The notes under the pieces were generated by a model. That model saw only the letters and a list, made by a program, of their open reading frames with translations, ran no database searches and was not told the DNA's origin. This document shows positions 21,265 through 29,064 of a DNA stretch of 34,950 nt, one piece after another. The stretch's first letter is position 1; every line of letters begins with the position of its first letter. Source of the stretch: a virus; the IMG/VR virus record IMGVR_UViG_3300028399_000021, positions 1 to 34,950 of that record. One strand, written 5' to 3'. A program made the position numbers and the translations under genes.

Positions 21265-22805
21265 CAGCCGAGACCCCGTTCACGGTCGACGAGGGCGGTG
21301 GCGATCGTCTCCGAATCGAGGGTGACGTTGACGACGATCGGCTCGACCTGGTCGACGGTGGGCGGGTCGGCGACGATGCGGCCTGCCCGCAGATCCGACC
21401 ACACTTCGGGGCCGCGTTCCCCGACGATGTAGGTGGAGCGGGCGAAGGTGGGGCCGCCGTGGGCCCGCACTCCGGACACACCACCTGGCCGGCCCCCGGT
21501 GCGGGCACCGATCCCCGCATACACACCCTTTTCACCGAGAGCCTTCAATCGGAGGATCTCGTCGCGGAGCTCCCGGGCGTCGCGTACGAACTTGGCGAAC
21601 GGGCCTTCCCCCTCGATCATCTTCTCGGCGAGCTCCTTCATCACGTCCGGGATCGTCTGCACTTCGTCCCGTAGACGTTTGAGCTCCTCCTTCGCCTTCC
21701 TGGACGCCTCCTCCTGCGCCTCGGCCGCTTCCGCCGCACGGCGCATTGCGTCGGCAGCCAGCTCCGCCTCGGACGGCATCCCGGAGAACTCGTCCGCCAA
21801 CTCGGCCCACTCCTCCTGCGCCGCATCGACACGGTCCAGCTGCTCCCGCAGCGTCTCGTTCATGTCGGCCTGCACGTCCCGGAGATCCCCGTAGATCGGG
21901 ATCGAGTCCAACACGGCATCGGTCAGACCGGACCAGAATCCTTTCGTGTCGTCGGCGACCAGACCGGTCTCCTCCATCGCCTCCCCGACCAGCTGGAGCG
22001 ATTCGCCCCACATGCCGGCGTCCTCGATGACGGGTTCGATCGCCTCCTTCACGACTTTGGCGAGCGCCTGCTCCATGTCCTTCGCCTGCGCCGTCAGCTC
22101 CTTCTGCTTCCGCAACGCCGAATCCCCCGCCTCGGTGTAGGCGTCGAGGGCGTCCCGTGACCGTTCCAGGATGAGCTCGAGGGTGGCCTGCGCCTTCGCC
22201 TGCTCCAACGCCGCCCCCGTCAGCCCGTCCTGACCCTTCTCCAGCAGACGCTGTTTGACGTCCGCCTCCGAGATCTTCACGCCCAGCTCCTTGAGGCCTT
22301 CCCGTTCCCCGAGGATGGCCTTGCGGAGCCGGTCGGCCGCATCCGCGGCGGAGATCGACCCGCCGGTCCACTCCGACAACGCGTTCGACGTCTCGAGGAT
22401 CGTCTGGGTCATGTCGAACGCCTGCTGACGGGTGAACCCGAGGGGGACGAGCAGGTCCTGGGTGGCGGCCGCCATCTCCAACAAGTCGGTCTTGGCGACG
22501 CCGAACGCTTCGTTGTTCCGGTCGGCCCATTCCTCCGCCTCCCGCGCCAGACTACCGAAGACGGTTGCGGCCCGCCGCTCTGTCGACTCGGCCTTCACCG
22601 CCAGCTCGTTCATCTGCCCCACGAACGCCAGCACGGCGGAGCCGGCCACCGCAGACATGGCGAACTGGACACCGGTGGCGAAATCGGAGAACGACCGGCC
22701 GGTCTTGGTGATCCGCCCCTCCACCCGACGGAGACCACCCTCCAGCTGACGGTCGTCGACGACGAACTCGAGCTCGACGGTGCGTTTACGGCTGCGGTTC
22801 GCCAT
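21264..22805 (-). CDS. Tape measure protein
   Basis: 513 residues, with GGAGGTG 6 bases upstream of the ATG. Long helical and coiled-coil regions (about 60-110 and 200-430), a hydrophobic stretch near 45-65, and a C-terminal GGPTFARSTYIVGERGPEVW motif typical of phage tape measures. It is short for the family; at roughly 0.15 nm per residue it predicts a tail near 75 nm. It sets tail length and is ejected with DNA. Confidence 0.92.
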   Translation of the reverse strand: MANRSRKRTVELEFVVDDRQLEGGLRRVEGRITKTGRSFSDFATGVQFAMSAVAGSAVLAFVGQMNELAVKAESTERRAATVFGSLAREAEEWADRNNEAFGVAKTDLLEMAAATQDLLVPLGFTRQQAFDMTQTILETSNALSEWTGGSISAADAADRLRKAILGEREGLKELGVKISEADVKQRLLEKGQDGLTGAALEQAKAQATLELILERSRDALDAYTEAGDSALRKQKELTAQAKDMEQALAKVVKEAIEPVIEDAGMWGESLQLVGEAMEETGLVADDTKGFWSGLTDAVLDSIPIYGDLRDVQADMNETLREQLDRVDAAQEEWAELADEFSGMPSEAELAADAMRRAAEAAEAQEEASRKAKEELKRLRDEVQTIPDVMKELAEKMIEGEGPFAKFVRDARELRDEILRLKALGEKGVYAGIGARTGGRPGGVSGVRAHGGPTFARSTYIVGERGPEVWSDLRAGRIVADPPTVDQVEPIVVNVTLDSETIATALVDRERGLG

Positions 22806-23022
22806 GCGGCACCTCCGAGATCAGCTTCGAGGCGACCAGGTAGTCGACGAGGAGACGGTGCTCCCGGACTGTCAGATCCCAATAGGCGGCCGGGGTGATC
22901 TGCGGGTACTGGTGGAGGATCGGCGGCATGGTGTCCCACCACCAGGTGTCGTCGTCGACGACGTCGGCGGCTTCGGCGAGGGTGAGGTCGGCGATGGGGA
23001 TGCGGGCGTGGCCGTCCATCAC
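22786..23022 (-). CDS. Tail assembly chaperone candidate
   Basis: 78 residues from GTG 23022 (GTGA overlap) or 77 from the adjacent ATG 23019. It lies just upstream of the tape measure gene and contains TPAAYWDLTVREHRLLVDYL, a segment common in chaperones that coat the tape measure. Usually two chaperone products arise by frameshifting; only one reading frame is visible here and no slippery site was found. Confidence 0.6.
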   Translation of the reverse strand: MMDGHARIPIADLTLAEAADVVDDDTWWWDTMPPILHQYPQITPAAYWDLTVREHRLLVDYLVASKLISEVPHGEPQP

Positions 23023-23498
23023 AGTGCGTCACGCAACGCCTGGTCGAGGGCCCGGTCCAGGGCGGCGACGACTCGTCCCGACTCGACCCACTCGTTGAGG
23101 GTGGCGGCGGCGACGTAGCCTTGCCCGAAGTTGGCGCGGGCGCCGGTGTACCGGTTGCCGACCCATCCTGGGAACACCCGCCGCTGCATGTCCCGCTGCA
23201 GGACCCTGCGGCCGAACACGTGGTGGACGATCGCGCCGAACTCGAGACCGCGGACGACCGGGTTGGAGCCGAGCAGAGCGATCGTCGCTTTCGTCTGCCG
23301 GGCCCGTGGCCGCACCCCTTTGGCGCCTTTCCGGCCGAGCGCGCCATACCGTGACGTCATCCGCTGGGCGATCTCGTCGGCTGCTTCCGACGCCACCTGT
23401 TTGAGGGCCTTCTGGGTGCGTTTCCCCAGCGACCGGTCGATCCGTTTTAGGGTGCGGTTGAAGTCCCGCAGCCCTCTGACCCGCAGCGTCTGCGACAT
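23019..23498 (-). CDS. HK97 gp10-like tail completion protein
   Basis: 159 residues, basic. N-terminal helices (LRDFNRTLKRIDRSLGKRTQ, KALKQVASEAADEIAQRM) followed by a beta core (KATIALLGSNPVVRGLEFG) and a C-terminal helix fit the HK97_gp10 family, which joins tail to connector. It follows the major tail gene rather than preceding it, an unusual but possible order. Confidence 0.72.
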   Translation of the reverse strand: MSQTLRVRGLRDFNRTLKRIDRSLGKRTQKALKQVASEAADEIAQRMTSRYGALGRKGAKGVRPRARQTKATIALLGSNPVVRGLEFGAIVHHVFGRRVLQRDMQRRVFPGWVGNRYTGARANFGQGYVAAATLNEWVESGRVVAALDRALDQALRDAL

Positions 23499-24475
23499 CA
23501 GGGGGTGGTGTCGTCGGTGCGGTAGACGACGGTGATCGCCGACGCCGGACCAGACCCGGAATCGACGGCGACGAACGGGAGCGGCTGGTCCAGCTCGTCC
23601 GGCCCGGACACGTTCGGGGTCTCCCCGTCGAACCGGACGTTCATCGTGACCTTCGTCTCGTAGTTGAAGCCGGCTTCGATCTGCGACCCTTGGAACAGCA
23701 GCTCCAGGCTGGCTTCGGTGCCGGTGACGAACCGGTTGTAGGCGGTGAGGTCGGGGAAGAACGCGACGATGCGGCCGCCGTAGCGGCGCATGTCCGCCTC
23801 CACCGGCTCCCGGATGAGACCGGACCCGAGCCGGTGCCGGTCGGCGGCCAGCATGTTGTCGCCGGTGATCTCCACCTCCCGGACGTCCACCGTCGACGAC
23901 GCGATGGACAGAGACCCTTCGACGAAGGTCATCAGCTCGTCGCCGGACGCGTAGGAGGCGGAGGCGAGGGAGGTGGCGGTGTCCTCGTCCTCCCCGACGA
24001 CACCGAGACGCAGCAGCCCGATCTCGCCGACCGACGCCCGCAGCGCCCAGGTGGCGATCTTGCAGCCGTGATACGTGAACGGGCGCACGGTGCCGCCGAC
24101 GTCGGGACGGCCCACCTGCACCGTCAAACCGACCGGCAGATCACCCGGTGTCGCCGTATGGTCCCGGGTGTTGGTGGCACCGGACGGAGTGGTCGTGGCG
24201 ATCGACCCCAACATGTGCTTCCACAACAACCCCTGCGACTTCGAGTTGACTTCGAGTTCGATGTCGCCGGAGACGGACCGGCGGCCGGTCCGCCACCGGT
24301 CCGACCGGAGCACACGGGTGCCGGCCCGCAGACCCCGCGACTCGAGACGCTCCAGGTCGAGCTTCAACGATTCGGAGACGAACTCGAAGAAGCGATTGGG
24401 GGTGACGGGGGTGCCGTAGGTGGTTTCTTCGCCGACGCCGAGCTGGGCGGCGACTCCGGTCCTCAACGGTGACAT
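23498..24475 (-). CDS. Major tail (tube) protein
   Basis: 325 residues from the ATG at 24475, with GGGGAGG upstream. It opens with AAQLGVGEETTYGTPVTPNR, the signature start of siphovirus tube proteins, then SGDIELEVNSKSQGLLWKHM and a long beta-rich body. It polymerises around the tape measure. Length is typical of actinophage tube proteins with an added C-terminal domain. Confidence 0.9.
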   Translation of the reverse strand: MSPLRTGVAAQLGVGEETTYGTPVTPNRFFEFVSESLKLDLERLESRGLRAGTRVLRSDRWRTGRRSVSGDIELEVNSKSQGLLWKHMLGSIATTTPSGATNTRDHTATPGDLPVGLTVQVGRPDVGGTVRPFTYHGCKIATWALRASVGEIGLLRLGVVGEDEDTATSLASASYASGDELMTFVEGSLSIASSTVDVREVEITGDNMLAADRHRLGSGLIREPVEADMRRYGGRIVAFFPDLTAYNRFVTGTEASLELLFQGSQIEAGFNYETKVTMNVRFDGETPNVSGPDELDQPLPFVAVDSGSGPASAITVVYRTDDTTP

Positions 24476-24478
24476 CGG

Positions 24479-24649
24479 TCAGTCCTCCCCGCCGGACTTG
24501 GTCCGGCTCTTGACTTGCTGCCAGCAGTCCTGCAGGCAGAGCGCTTCGGCGACGTCGTCGTCGACGTCGACGGTGCCGCCACGTTCGACGGTCTGGCCGG
24601 TGGCGGCGATCTCCACCACACTGTGCGGCCCGACGTATCGGATCTTCAT
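24479..24649 (-). CDS. Small conserved-type head-tail region protein
   Basis: 56 residues from ATG 24649, with AGGAGG 5 bases upstream. Short beta strands (MKIRYVGPHSVVEIAATGQ) and an acidic turn (VDVDDDVAEALCLQDCW), then a basic tail. Small proteins of this pattern lie between connector and tube genes in many actinophages; role unknown. Confidence 0.7.
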   Translation of the reverse strand: MKIRYVGPHSVVEIAATGQTVERGGTVDVDDDVAEALCLQDCWQQVKSRTKSGGED

Positions 24650-24659
24650 CGCATCCTCC

Positions 24660-25136
24660 TCATGGGCTGGTTCGGGCGGTGTAGCTGACGGTGAAGGAGA
24701 TGACGCAGGCTCGGGCTTGGGTAGTGCCGACGGCGGTGGGGAACTGGGCCATCTCACGGCCTGCGATCTGCGCCTGGACGGTCTGGTCGGTGACGTCGGG
24801 CGGGTCGGTGCGGAGCTGGGCGTCGACGATCCCGACGATGGCGACGGCCCGGTCCCGGGCAGCTTTCGCCTGGGCGGCGCCGCCGCCGGGCCGCACCACC
24901 CGCACCTCACAGACGACGTCCACCTGCTGGTCGTATCGGTTGCGGCCGACCGCCGCCGGCTCCTGACTGTCGGTGACGGTGGAGCCGAGGATGATCTGGT
25001 CGGTGGCGGCGAATTCGAGGCCGGGCCAGTAGGTGAGGACGTCGACGGTCGGTGACGTCAACGCCGCCAACGCGCTGTTGCCGTCCAGTTTCGCTTTGAG
25101 GCCGTCGAGGAACGCGGCGGCGGTCCAGTCGGCCAT
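24660..25136 (-). CDS. Head-tail connector / tail terminator candidate
   Basis: 158 residues. The N-terminal helix (ADWTAAAFLDGLKAKLDGN) and following beta strands (YDQQVDVVCEVRVVRPG, RACVISFTVSYTA) give the alpha-beta layout of tail-terminator proteins. It lies between the first connector and the major tail gene. Assignment is by position and fold pattern. Confidence 0.66.
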   Translation of the reverse strand: MADWTAAAFLDGLKAKLDGNSALAALTSPTVDVLTYWPGLEFAATDQIILGSTVTDSQEPAAVGRNRYDQQVDVVCEVRVVRPGGGAAQAKAARDRAVAIVGIVDAQLRTDPPDVTDQTVQAQIAGREMAQFPTAVGTTQARACVISFTVSYTARTSP

Positions 25137-25137
25137 G

Positions 25138-26031
25138 TCAGGCGATCCCCAGGTTGACGGTCTGCGCCTTCAACCATTCCCACACGGACGGCGGGTAGGC
25201 GAGGGTCCGGTCGAACCGGAAGGAGCCGTCGTCGTTGGAGAACGTCTGCGTCCATGCCGACATGTCGCCGGGGACGTTCGCCAACGCCATCTCCAACGCC
25301 CTCGCGGCGGCTTCGGTGGGGGCGGGCAGGCCGTACACGTATTCGACGACGACGTTCAGCGGGTTCGACGAGGTGCCTCGGGTCCACAGCCCGTCGGTGC
25401 GGCGCAACAGCCCGCCGTCCACCACGACGTTGGAGGCGGCGACGGCGGTTCCGGAGACGGTGACGGACAGGACTTTGCCGATGTCGAGTCGGCGGCCGGG
25501 CCGGTCCAGCGGTGTCCCGTCCCACAGGCGGACGTCGCCGTCGACGACCGGCAGGTCGTAGCGGCCGGTCCCGGACATGCGGATCCGACAGTACCGGCGG
25601 ACGAAACTGCGGCCGGTTTTCCGTTCGAACTGGTCGACGATCCGGCTGCGTAGGTCGGCGATCCAGGCGTCCGGGTAGAGGGTGGTGTCGGCGAGGGGTG
25701 TCTGCCCGCCTGACACCTGGGCGCTGCGGGCGGCCGCTTCGGTGAACAGCAGGTCACCGACGATCTCGTATCGGCGGACGAACGTCACCGCGTCCCCGGA
25801 CATGGTGCCCGTCCACGTCGCCGTCAACACGTTCGGATCCGGCTGGCCCGGCAACGTCGCCCGGTAGATGCCGGTGGTGCCAGCCGGTTTCGTCACGGAT
25901 CCGGTCGACACCGTGTTGCCGTCGCCGTCGACGACGGACAAGGACGGCACCGCGTCCAGGTCGGTGAGGTCGCCGTCCTTGTACACCTTGAGCTCGAGGG
26001 TCGTGGGGGTCTGGGCGAGGATCTGCAACAT
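25138..26031 (-). CDS. Head-tail connector protein with N-terminal beta domain
   Basis: 297 residues from ATG 26031, with GGAGGG 5 bases upstream; a GTG at 26037 forms a GTGA overlap and is possible. The N-terminal ~95 residues form an Ig-like beta domain (TTLELKVYKDGDLTDLD, GIYRATLPG). The rest matches gp6-like connectors: DAWIADLRSRIVDQFERKTG, RRYCRIRMSG, then a helical end. The fused beta domain may decorate the neck. Confidence 0.75.
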   Translation of the reverse strand: MLQILAQTPTTLELKVYKDGDLTDLDAVPSLSVVDGDGNTVSTGSVTKPAGTTGIYRATLPGQPDPNVLTATWTGTMSGDAVTFVRRYEIVGDLLFTEAAARSAQVSGGQTPLADTTLYPDAWIADLRSRIVDQFERKTGRSFVRRYCRIRMSGTGRYDLPVVDGDVRLWDGTPLDRPGRRLDIGKVLSVTVSGTAVAASNVVVDGGLLRRTDGLWTRGTSSNPLNVVVEYVYGLPAPTEAAARALEMALANVPGDMSAWTQTFSNDDGSFRFDRTLAYPPSVWEWLKAQTVNLGIA

Positions 26032-26033
26032 GG

Positions 26034-27935
26034 TCACCCTCCTTCGATCCTCGTCGCGGCGTCGTCTGCTGTCGCACGTCCAATCGCCGCTGCGGCAGAC
26101 GCCAACGTGTCGACGGGGTCGGATGCTGCTGCGGTGATGCCGACCGGTCGGTGATCGACGCCGATGCGGTCGACGGCGTTGTCGCCGGGTTCGACGCTGG
26201 TGGGTGGCGGTGTGCCGCCGGTGGCGGCGACCGACCAGGCGGTGTCGGTTTCGGCGGCTTGGCCGATGATGCGGGAGCGGAGCGCCGTCAACGCCCGCGC
26301 CAGCGACGTCTCGACGGCTTGGCTGACGGTGATGTGTCGGCCTGCCACCACCGGCCGGGCGGTATCCGCCTCGGCGGCTTGACCGGTAGCGATGATGCGG
26401 TTGGGGGTGGCGGGTTGGGCGGTGTCGGTTTCCGCGGCTTGGCCGACCGGGACGGTTTGGCCGCCGGCTTCGGTCACCGGCTGCGCCTGATCGGCCTCGT
26501 CGGCTTGGCCGATCAGGACGGTGCGGCGGGGTGTCAGCGGCCTGGCAGTGTCCGACTCGACCGCCTGACCGGCCGCAACGGTCTTGGCGGCGGCGACCGG
26601 TTGGGCCGTGTCGGCCTCGACGGTCTGGTTGACGGCGATGCGACGGTTGGGGACGACCGGCCGGGCGGTGTCAGTCTCGACCGGCTGGCCGACGGCGGCG
26701 GCCTTCGCCGTGCCGACCTGCTGCGCCTGATCCGACTCGGATGGCTGCCCGACCGTGGCGGTCTTGCCGGCGGAGACGGGCTGCGCGACGTCCGCCTCGG
26801 CAGCCTGCCCAGCCGTGACAGCCCTGTCGGCGGTGACCGGCCTGGCCGCATCCGCCTCGGCAGCCTGACCGACCACGGCGGTTTTGGCCGTGCCAACCGG
26901 TTGCGCGGTGTCTGCCTCGACGGCCTGGCCGACCGGGATGATGCGGACCGGCCGCACCGGCTGCGCCACATCCCCCTCGACCGCCTGCCCGACCCCGAGA
27001 TCACGGGCCGTCAACCAATCGACCAGCAGATCCCGGTTGGTGCGGTAGCCGGCCAGACCAAACCGCAGGTTGCCTGCGATCTGGGTGTCGGTCGTCGACA
27101 GCCACACGTCCGAGTCGACCCTTGCCCGGATCGTCGACCCGTCCACCTCGAGCTGGATGAAGTAGTCGACGTCGGCAGCGATGCTGCGGCTCTGTGAGGC
27201 GATGTCGGTGTTGGAGCCGTTGACGGTGCGGGTGATGTCCAACCTGCCAGCGCTGTCGAGTGCGGCCCGGTAGTAGGTCTGGGATGCGGAGTCGAATCTG
27301 GCGGTGACGCCGATCACCCCGGACACGGATGTGGCGTAGCGGACGGGGGCGCCGACGTAGTGGTCGTCCGAATCTAGGTCGTGCTCCGCCCTCGCCGCAG
27401 CACCGGAGTTGTTGGTCCGTGGCGTGGCACGGTTGGAGACCGTCTGCCAGTCGTTCTGCACCTCGGTCCACGTCAGATCCGGCCCGAGGACGGAGCTGTC
27501 GGCCTGGTTGAACGACTCGGTGTAGCCGACGGCTTGGATCGGTGGTGCGGCGTAGACGAGTTCGCCGCACCAGATCTCCACCAGACCACGGCGGCCTGGT
27601 CTGCATGGCCGCCACCGTCTCCCGTCGTGGCGGCCGTGGACGACGAGCAGCTCGGCGAGGACGCCGCGGAGCCGACGCCGTTCGGTTAGGGTGACGGTGA
27701 GGCGGTCCTCGAGGCGCCGCACCAGCCGGGCCGGGAGGCGGGCGTCGAGGTCGTCGCTGAGATGTAGCACGTTGCGGGCCAGCCGTCCGGGCCGGCCGGC
27801 GGTGCGGACGACCATAAGGCCGGCGGCGCCCGGTGGGGACAGGTCGATCGCCGTCCAGTCCCCGTCGACCGGCGGCCGCCACCGGTTCCGGTCGGTGCCG
27901 TCGCCTACGAGCGGGGTGAGCAGCCAGTGGGCCAC
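26034..27935 (-). CDS. Virion protein with LamG-like domain and 13 repeats
   Basis: 633 residues from a GTG at 27935. Three parts: an Arg-rich N-terminal region (about 1-135); a concanavalin/LamG-like beta sandwich (about 138-312; ESFNQADSSVLGPDLTWTEV, FIQLEVDGSTIRARVDSDVW); then thirteen ~20-residue repeats of pattern GQAxEaDtAqPV (about 313-570), and a low-complexity tail. Probably a head or neck fibre that binds glycans. The repeats may act as a stalk. It lies between the small capsid genes and the connector. Confidence 0.72.
   Translation of the reverse strand: MAHWLLTPLVGDGTDRNRWRPPVDGDWTAIDLSPPGAAGLMVVRTAGRPGRLARNVLHLSDDLDARLPARLVRRLEDRLTVTLTERRRLRGVLAELLVVHGRHDGRRWRPCRPGRRGLVEIWCGELVYAAPPIQAVGYTESFNQADSSVLGPDLTWTEVQNDWQTVSNRATPRTNNSGAAARAEHDLDSDDHYVGAPVRYATSVSGVIGVTARFDSASQTYYRAALDSAGRLDITRTVNGSNTDIASQSRSIAADVDYFIQLEVDGSTIRARVDSDVWLSTTDTQIAGNLRFGLAGYRTNRDLLVDWLTARDLGVGQAVEGDVAQPVRPVRIIPVGQAVEADTAQPVGTAKTAVVGQAAEADAARPVTADRAVTAGQAAEADVAQPVSAGKTATVGQPSESDQAQQVGTAKAAAVGQPVETDTARPVVPNRRIAVNQTVEADTAQPVAAAKTVAAGQAVESDTARPLTPRRTVLIGQADEADQAQPVTEAGGQTVPVGQAAETDTAQPATPNRIIATGQAAEADTARPVVAGRHITVSQAVETSLARALTALRSRIIGQAAETDTAWSVAATGGTPPPTSVEPGDNAVDRIGVDHRPVGITAAASDPVDTLASAAAAIGRATADDAATRIEGG
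26220..26997. repeat. ~60-bp tandem repeats inside the fibre-like gene
   Basis: Thirteen coding repeats of about 60 bp in phase, each encoding a GQ-A-E-x-D-x-A-x-P core. DNA copies are diverged at third positions while the protein motif is kept, which indicates selection on the protein. One unit is expanded to 22 residues (TEAGGQTVPV). Confidence 0.8.
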
Positions 27936-27936
27936 A

Positions 27937-28407
27937 TCACGCAGCCCGCAGCAGCCCGGCGGCGTCGATCTGCGCCGTCAAATCGCTGCCGTCCGTGGTG
28001 ACCGCGAAATCGTGAGCCGAGATCGGGATGATGTCCGAATCAGTCCCCGCGGTGATGTCGGGGTCGTAGCAGACCAGCAGCTTGACGAGGGTGTTGTTGG
28101 TGGCCCCACCCGCCGACGTCCACGTCTGGTCGGGGATGTCGATGTCAACCCGGTCGTTGGCGTCGTCCACCGTCACCGTGATCGACCCGCCCGACACGGT
28201 TTTGCGGGCGTAGTTGGTGAAATCGGCCTCCGTGTTGCCCGCCGCGGCGAGCAACGCGGCGAGGTCGTCGTAGTCCCGCAACACCCCATCCGCCTCGGCG
28301 GCTTTCAACAGGACGATGACGAATCCGGCGTTGGCGACCCCGCCGGCGGCGTTGTCGGCGAACGTGCGGATCCGACCCAGCGCCTGGTTGAAGATCACAT
28401 CAGCCAT
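27937..28407 (-). CDS. Putative virion decoration or head protein
   Basis: 156 residues; GGAG lies about 9 bases upstream of the ATG. It is acidic, with helices (MADVIFNQALGRIRTFADN, GFVIVLLKAAEADGVLRDY) and beta segments (GGSITVTVDDANDRVDIDI). It follows the capsid group. Possible decoration or fibre-base protein; not recognised with certainty. Confidence 0.66.
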   Translation of the reverse strand: MADVIFNQALGRIRTFADNAAGGVANAGFVIVLLKAAEADGVLRDYDDLAALLAAAGNTEADFTNYARKTVSGGSITVTVDDANDRVDIDIPDQTWTSAGGATNNTLVKLLVCYDPDITAGTDSDIIPISAHDFAVTTDGSDLTAQIDAAGLLRAA

Positions 28408-28434
28408 GTGCCTGCACTCCGATCTGACCTGCGG

Positions 28435-28767
28435 TCATCGATTGTGAACATCGGCCGAGAACGTGAACGACGGAGACGAGCCGCCCAGAGTCCATGTGAG
28501 CCGCCACGTGTGGGCTCGGACCGGCACCGTCTTGACGACCGTGCCGGCGGCGGTGATCTGGCTGAACGTGTCGGCCGGGTCAGCCGACGCCCATGTCGTC
28601 CCTCCGTCGTGGGACCATTCGATCTCGAAGTCGATGGTCGGTGAGGTGCCGGACACGGCGGTGATGTCGACGGCGATGTCGAGGCTGCCGTGGTGGGCCT
28701 GCTGTGCAGCCGACTGGCCGTCGACGGTTCGGGCTGCCGACGTGACGAATGTCACAGGGTTGCTCAT
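28435..28767 (-). CDS. Hypothetical virion beta-sandwich protein
   Basis: 110 residues, ATGA overlap at the start. It is almost wholly beta-type (SLDIAVDITAVSGTSPTIDF, EWSHDGGTTWASAD, TWRLTWTLGGSSPSFTFSAD), resembling small capsid-decoration or Ig-like modules. Role inferred from position after the capsid gene. Confidence 0.66.
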   Translation of the reverse strand: MSNPVTFVTSAARTVDGQSAAQQAHHGSLDIAVDITAVSGTSPTIDFEIEWSHDGGTTWASADPADTFSQITAAGTVVKTVPVRAHTWRLTWTLGGSSPSFTFSADVHNR

Positions 28768-28994
28768 GACGCCCCACCGTTCGGCCCAGGCTTCCGCCGT
28801 GGTTTCGGCGACGCGGTCTCGACCGACTCGCCGTCGACGGCCCGTTCCGGCTCTGAGGTCTTGCCGAGTACGGCCTTCACCTTGCGAATCTCCGCCTTGA
28901 TCGCCTTCACCCTGTCAGCCCGACCTTTCGCCTCCTCATATGCGAGCTCGCGGGTGAGCCCGGCCAGGATCGACCGTGGATTCTCATATCCCAT
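28764..28994 (-). CDS. Small basic protein after the capsid gene
   Basis: 76 residues, with GGAGGGTGAC upstream of the ATG at 28994. A basic helix (LAGLTRELAYEEAKGRADRV, KAIKAEIRKVKAVLG) precedes an acidic, Pro-rich tail. Possibly a head accessory protein; unknown. Confidence 0.68.
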   Translation of the reverse strand: MGYENPRSILAGLTRELAYEEAKGRADRVKAIKAEIRKVKAVLGKTSEPERAVDGESVETASPKPRRKPGPNGGAS

Positions 28995-29015
28995 GTCACC
29001 CTCCTAGAGGGTTGG

Positions 29016-29052
29016 GGAGGGGGCAGACAGGGTGCGTCTGTCTGCCCCCTCC
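29016..29052 (-). terminator. Strong hairpin just after the capsid gene
   Basis: Perfect 15-base stem (GGAGGGGGCAGACAG and its complement) with a 7-base loop, starting 13 bp after the capsid stop. There is no T-run. It likely works as a partial terminator or 3' stabiliser so that capsid transcripts exceed those of downstream genes. Confidence 0.8.
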
Positions 29053-29064
29053 GGACGGTCAGGA

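Noticed and set aside
22786-23022. Programmed frameshift producing a second tail chaperone
   Set aside because: No slippery heptamer was found near the 3' end, and the downstream alternative frame is simply the tape measure gene.
26220-26997. CRISPR or minisatellite reading of the ~60-bp repeats
   Set aside because: The repeats are in frame, diverged at synonymous sites, and encode a conserved protein motif.
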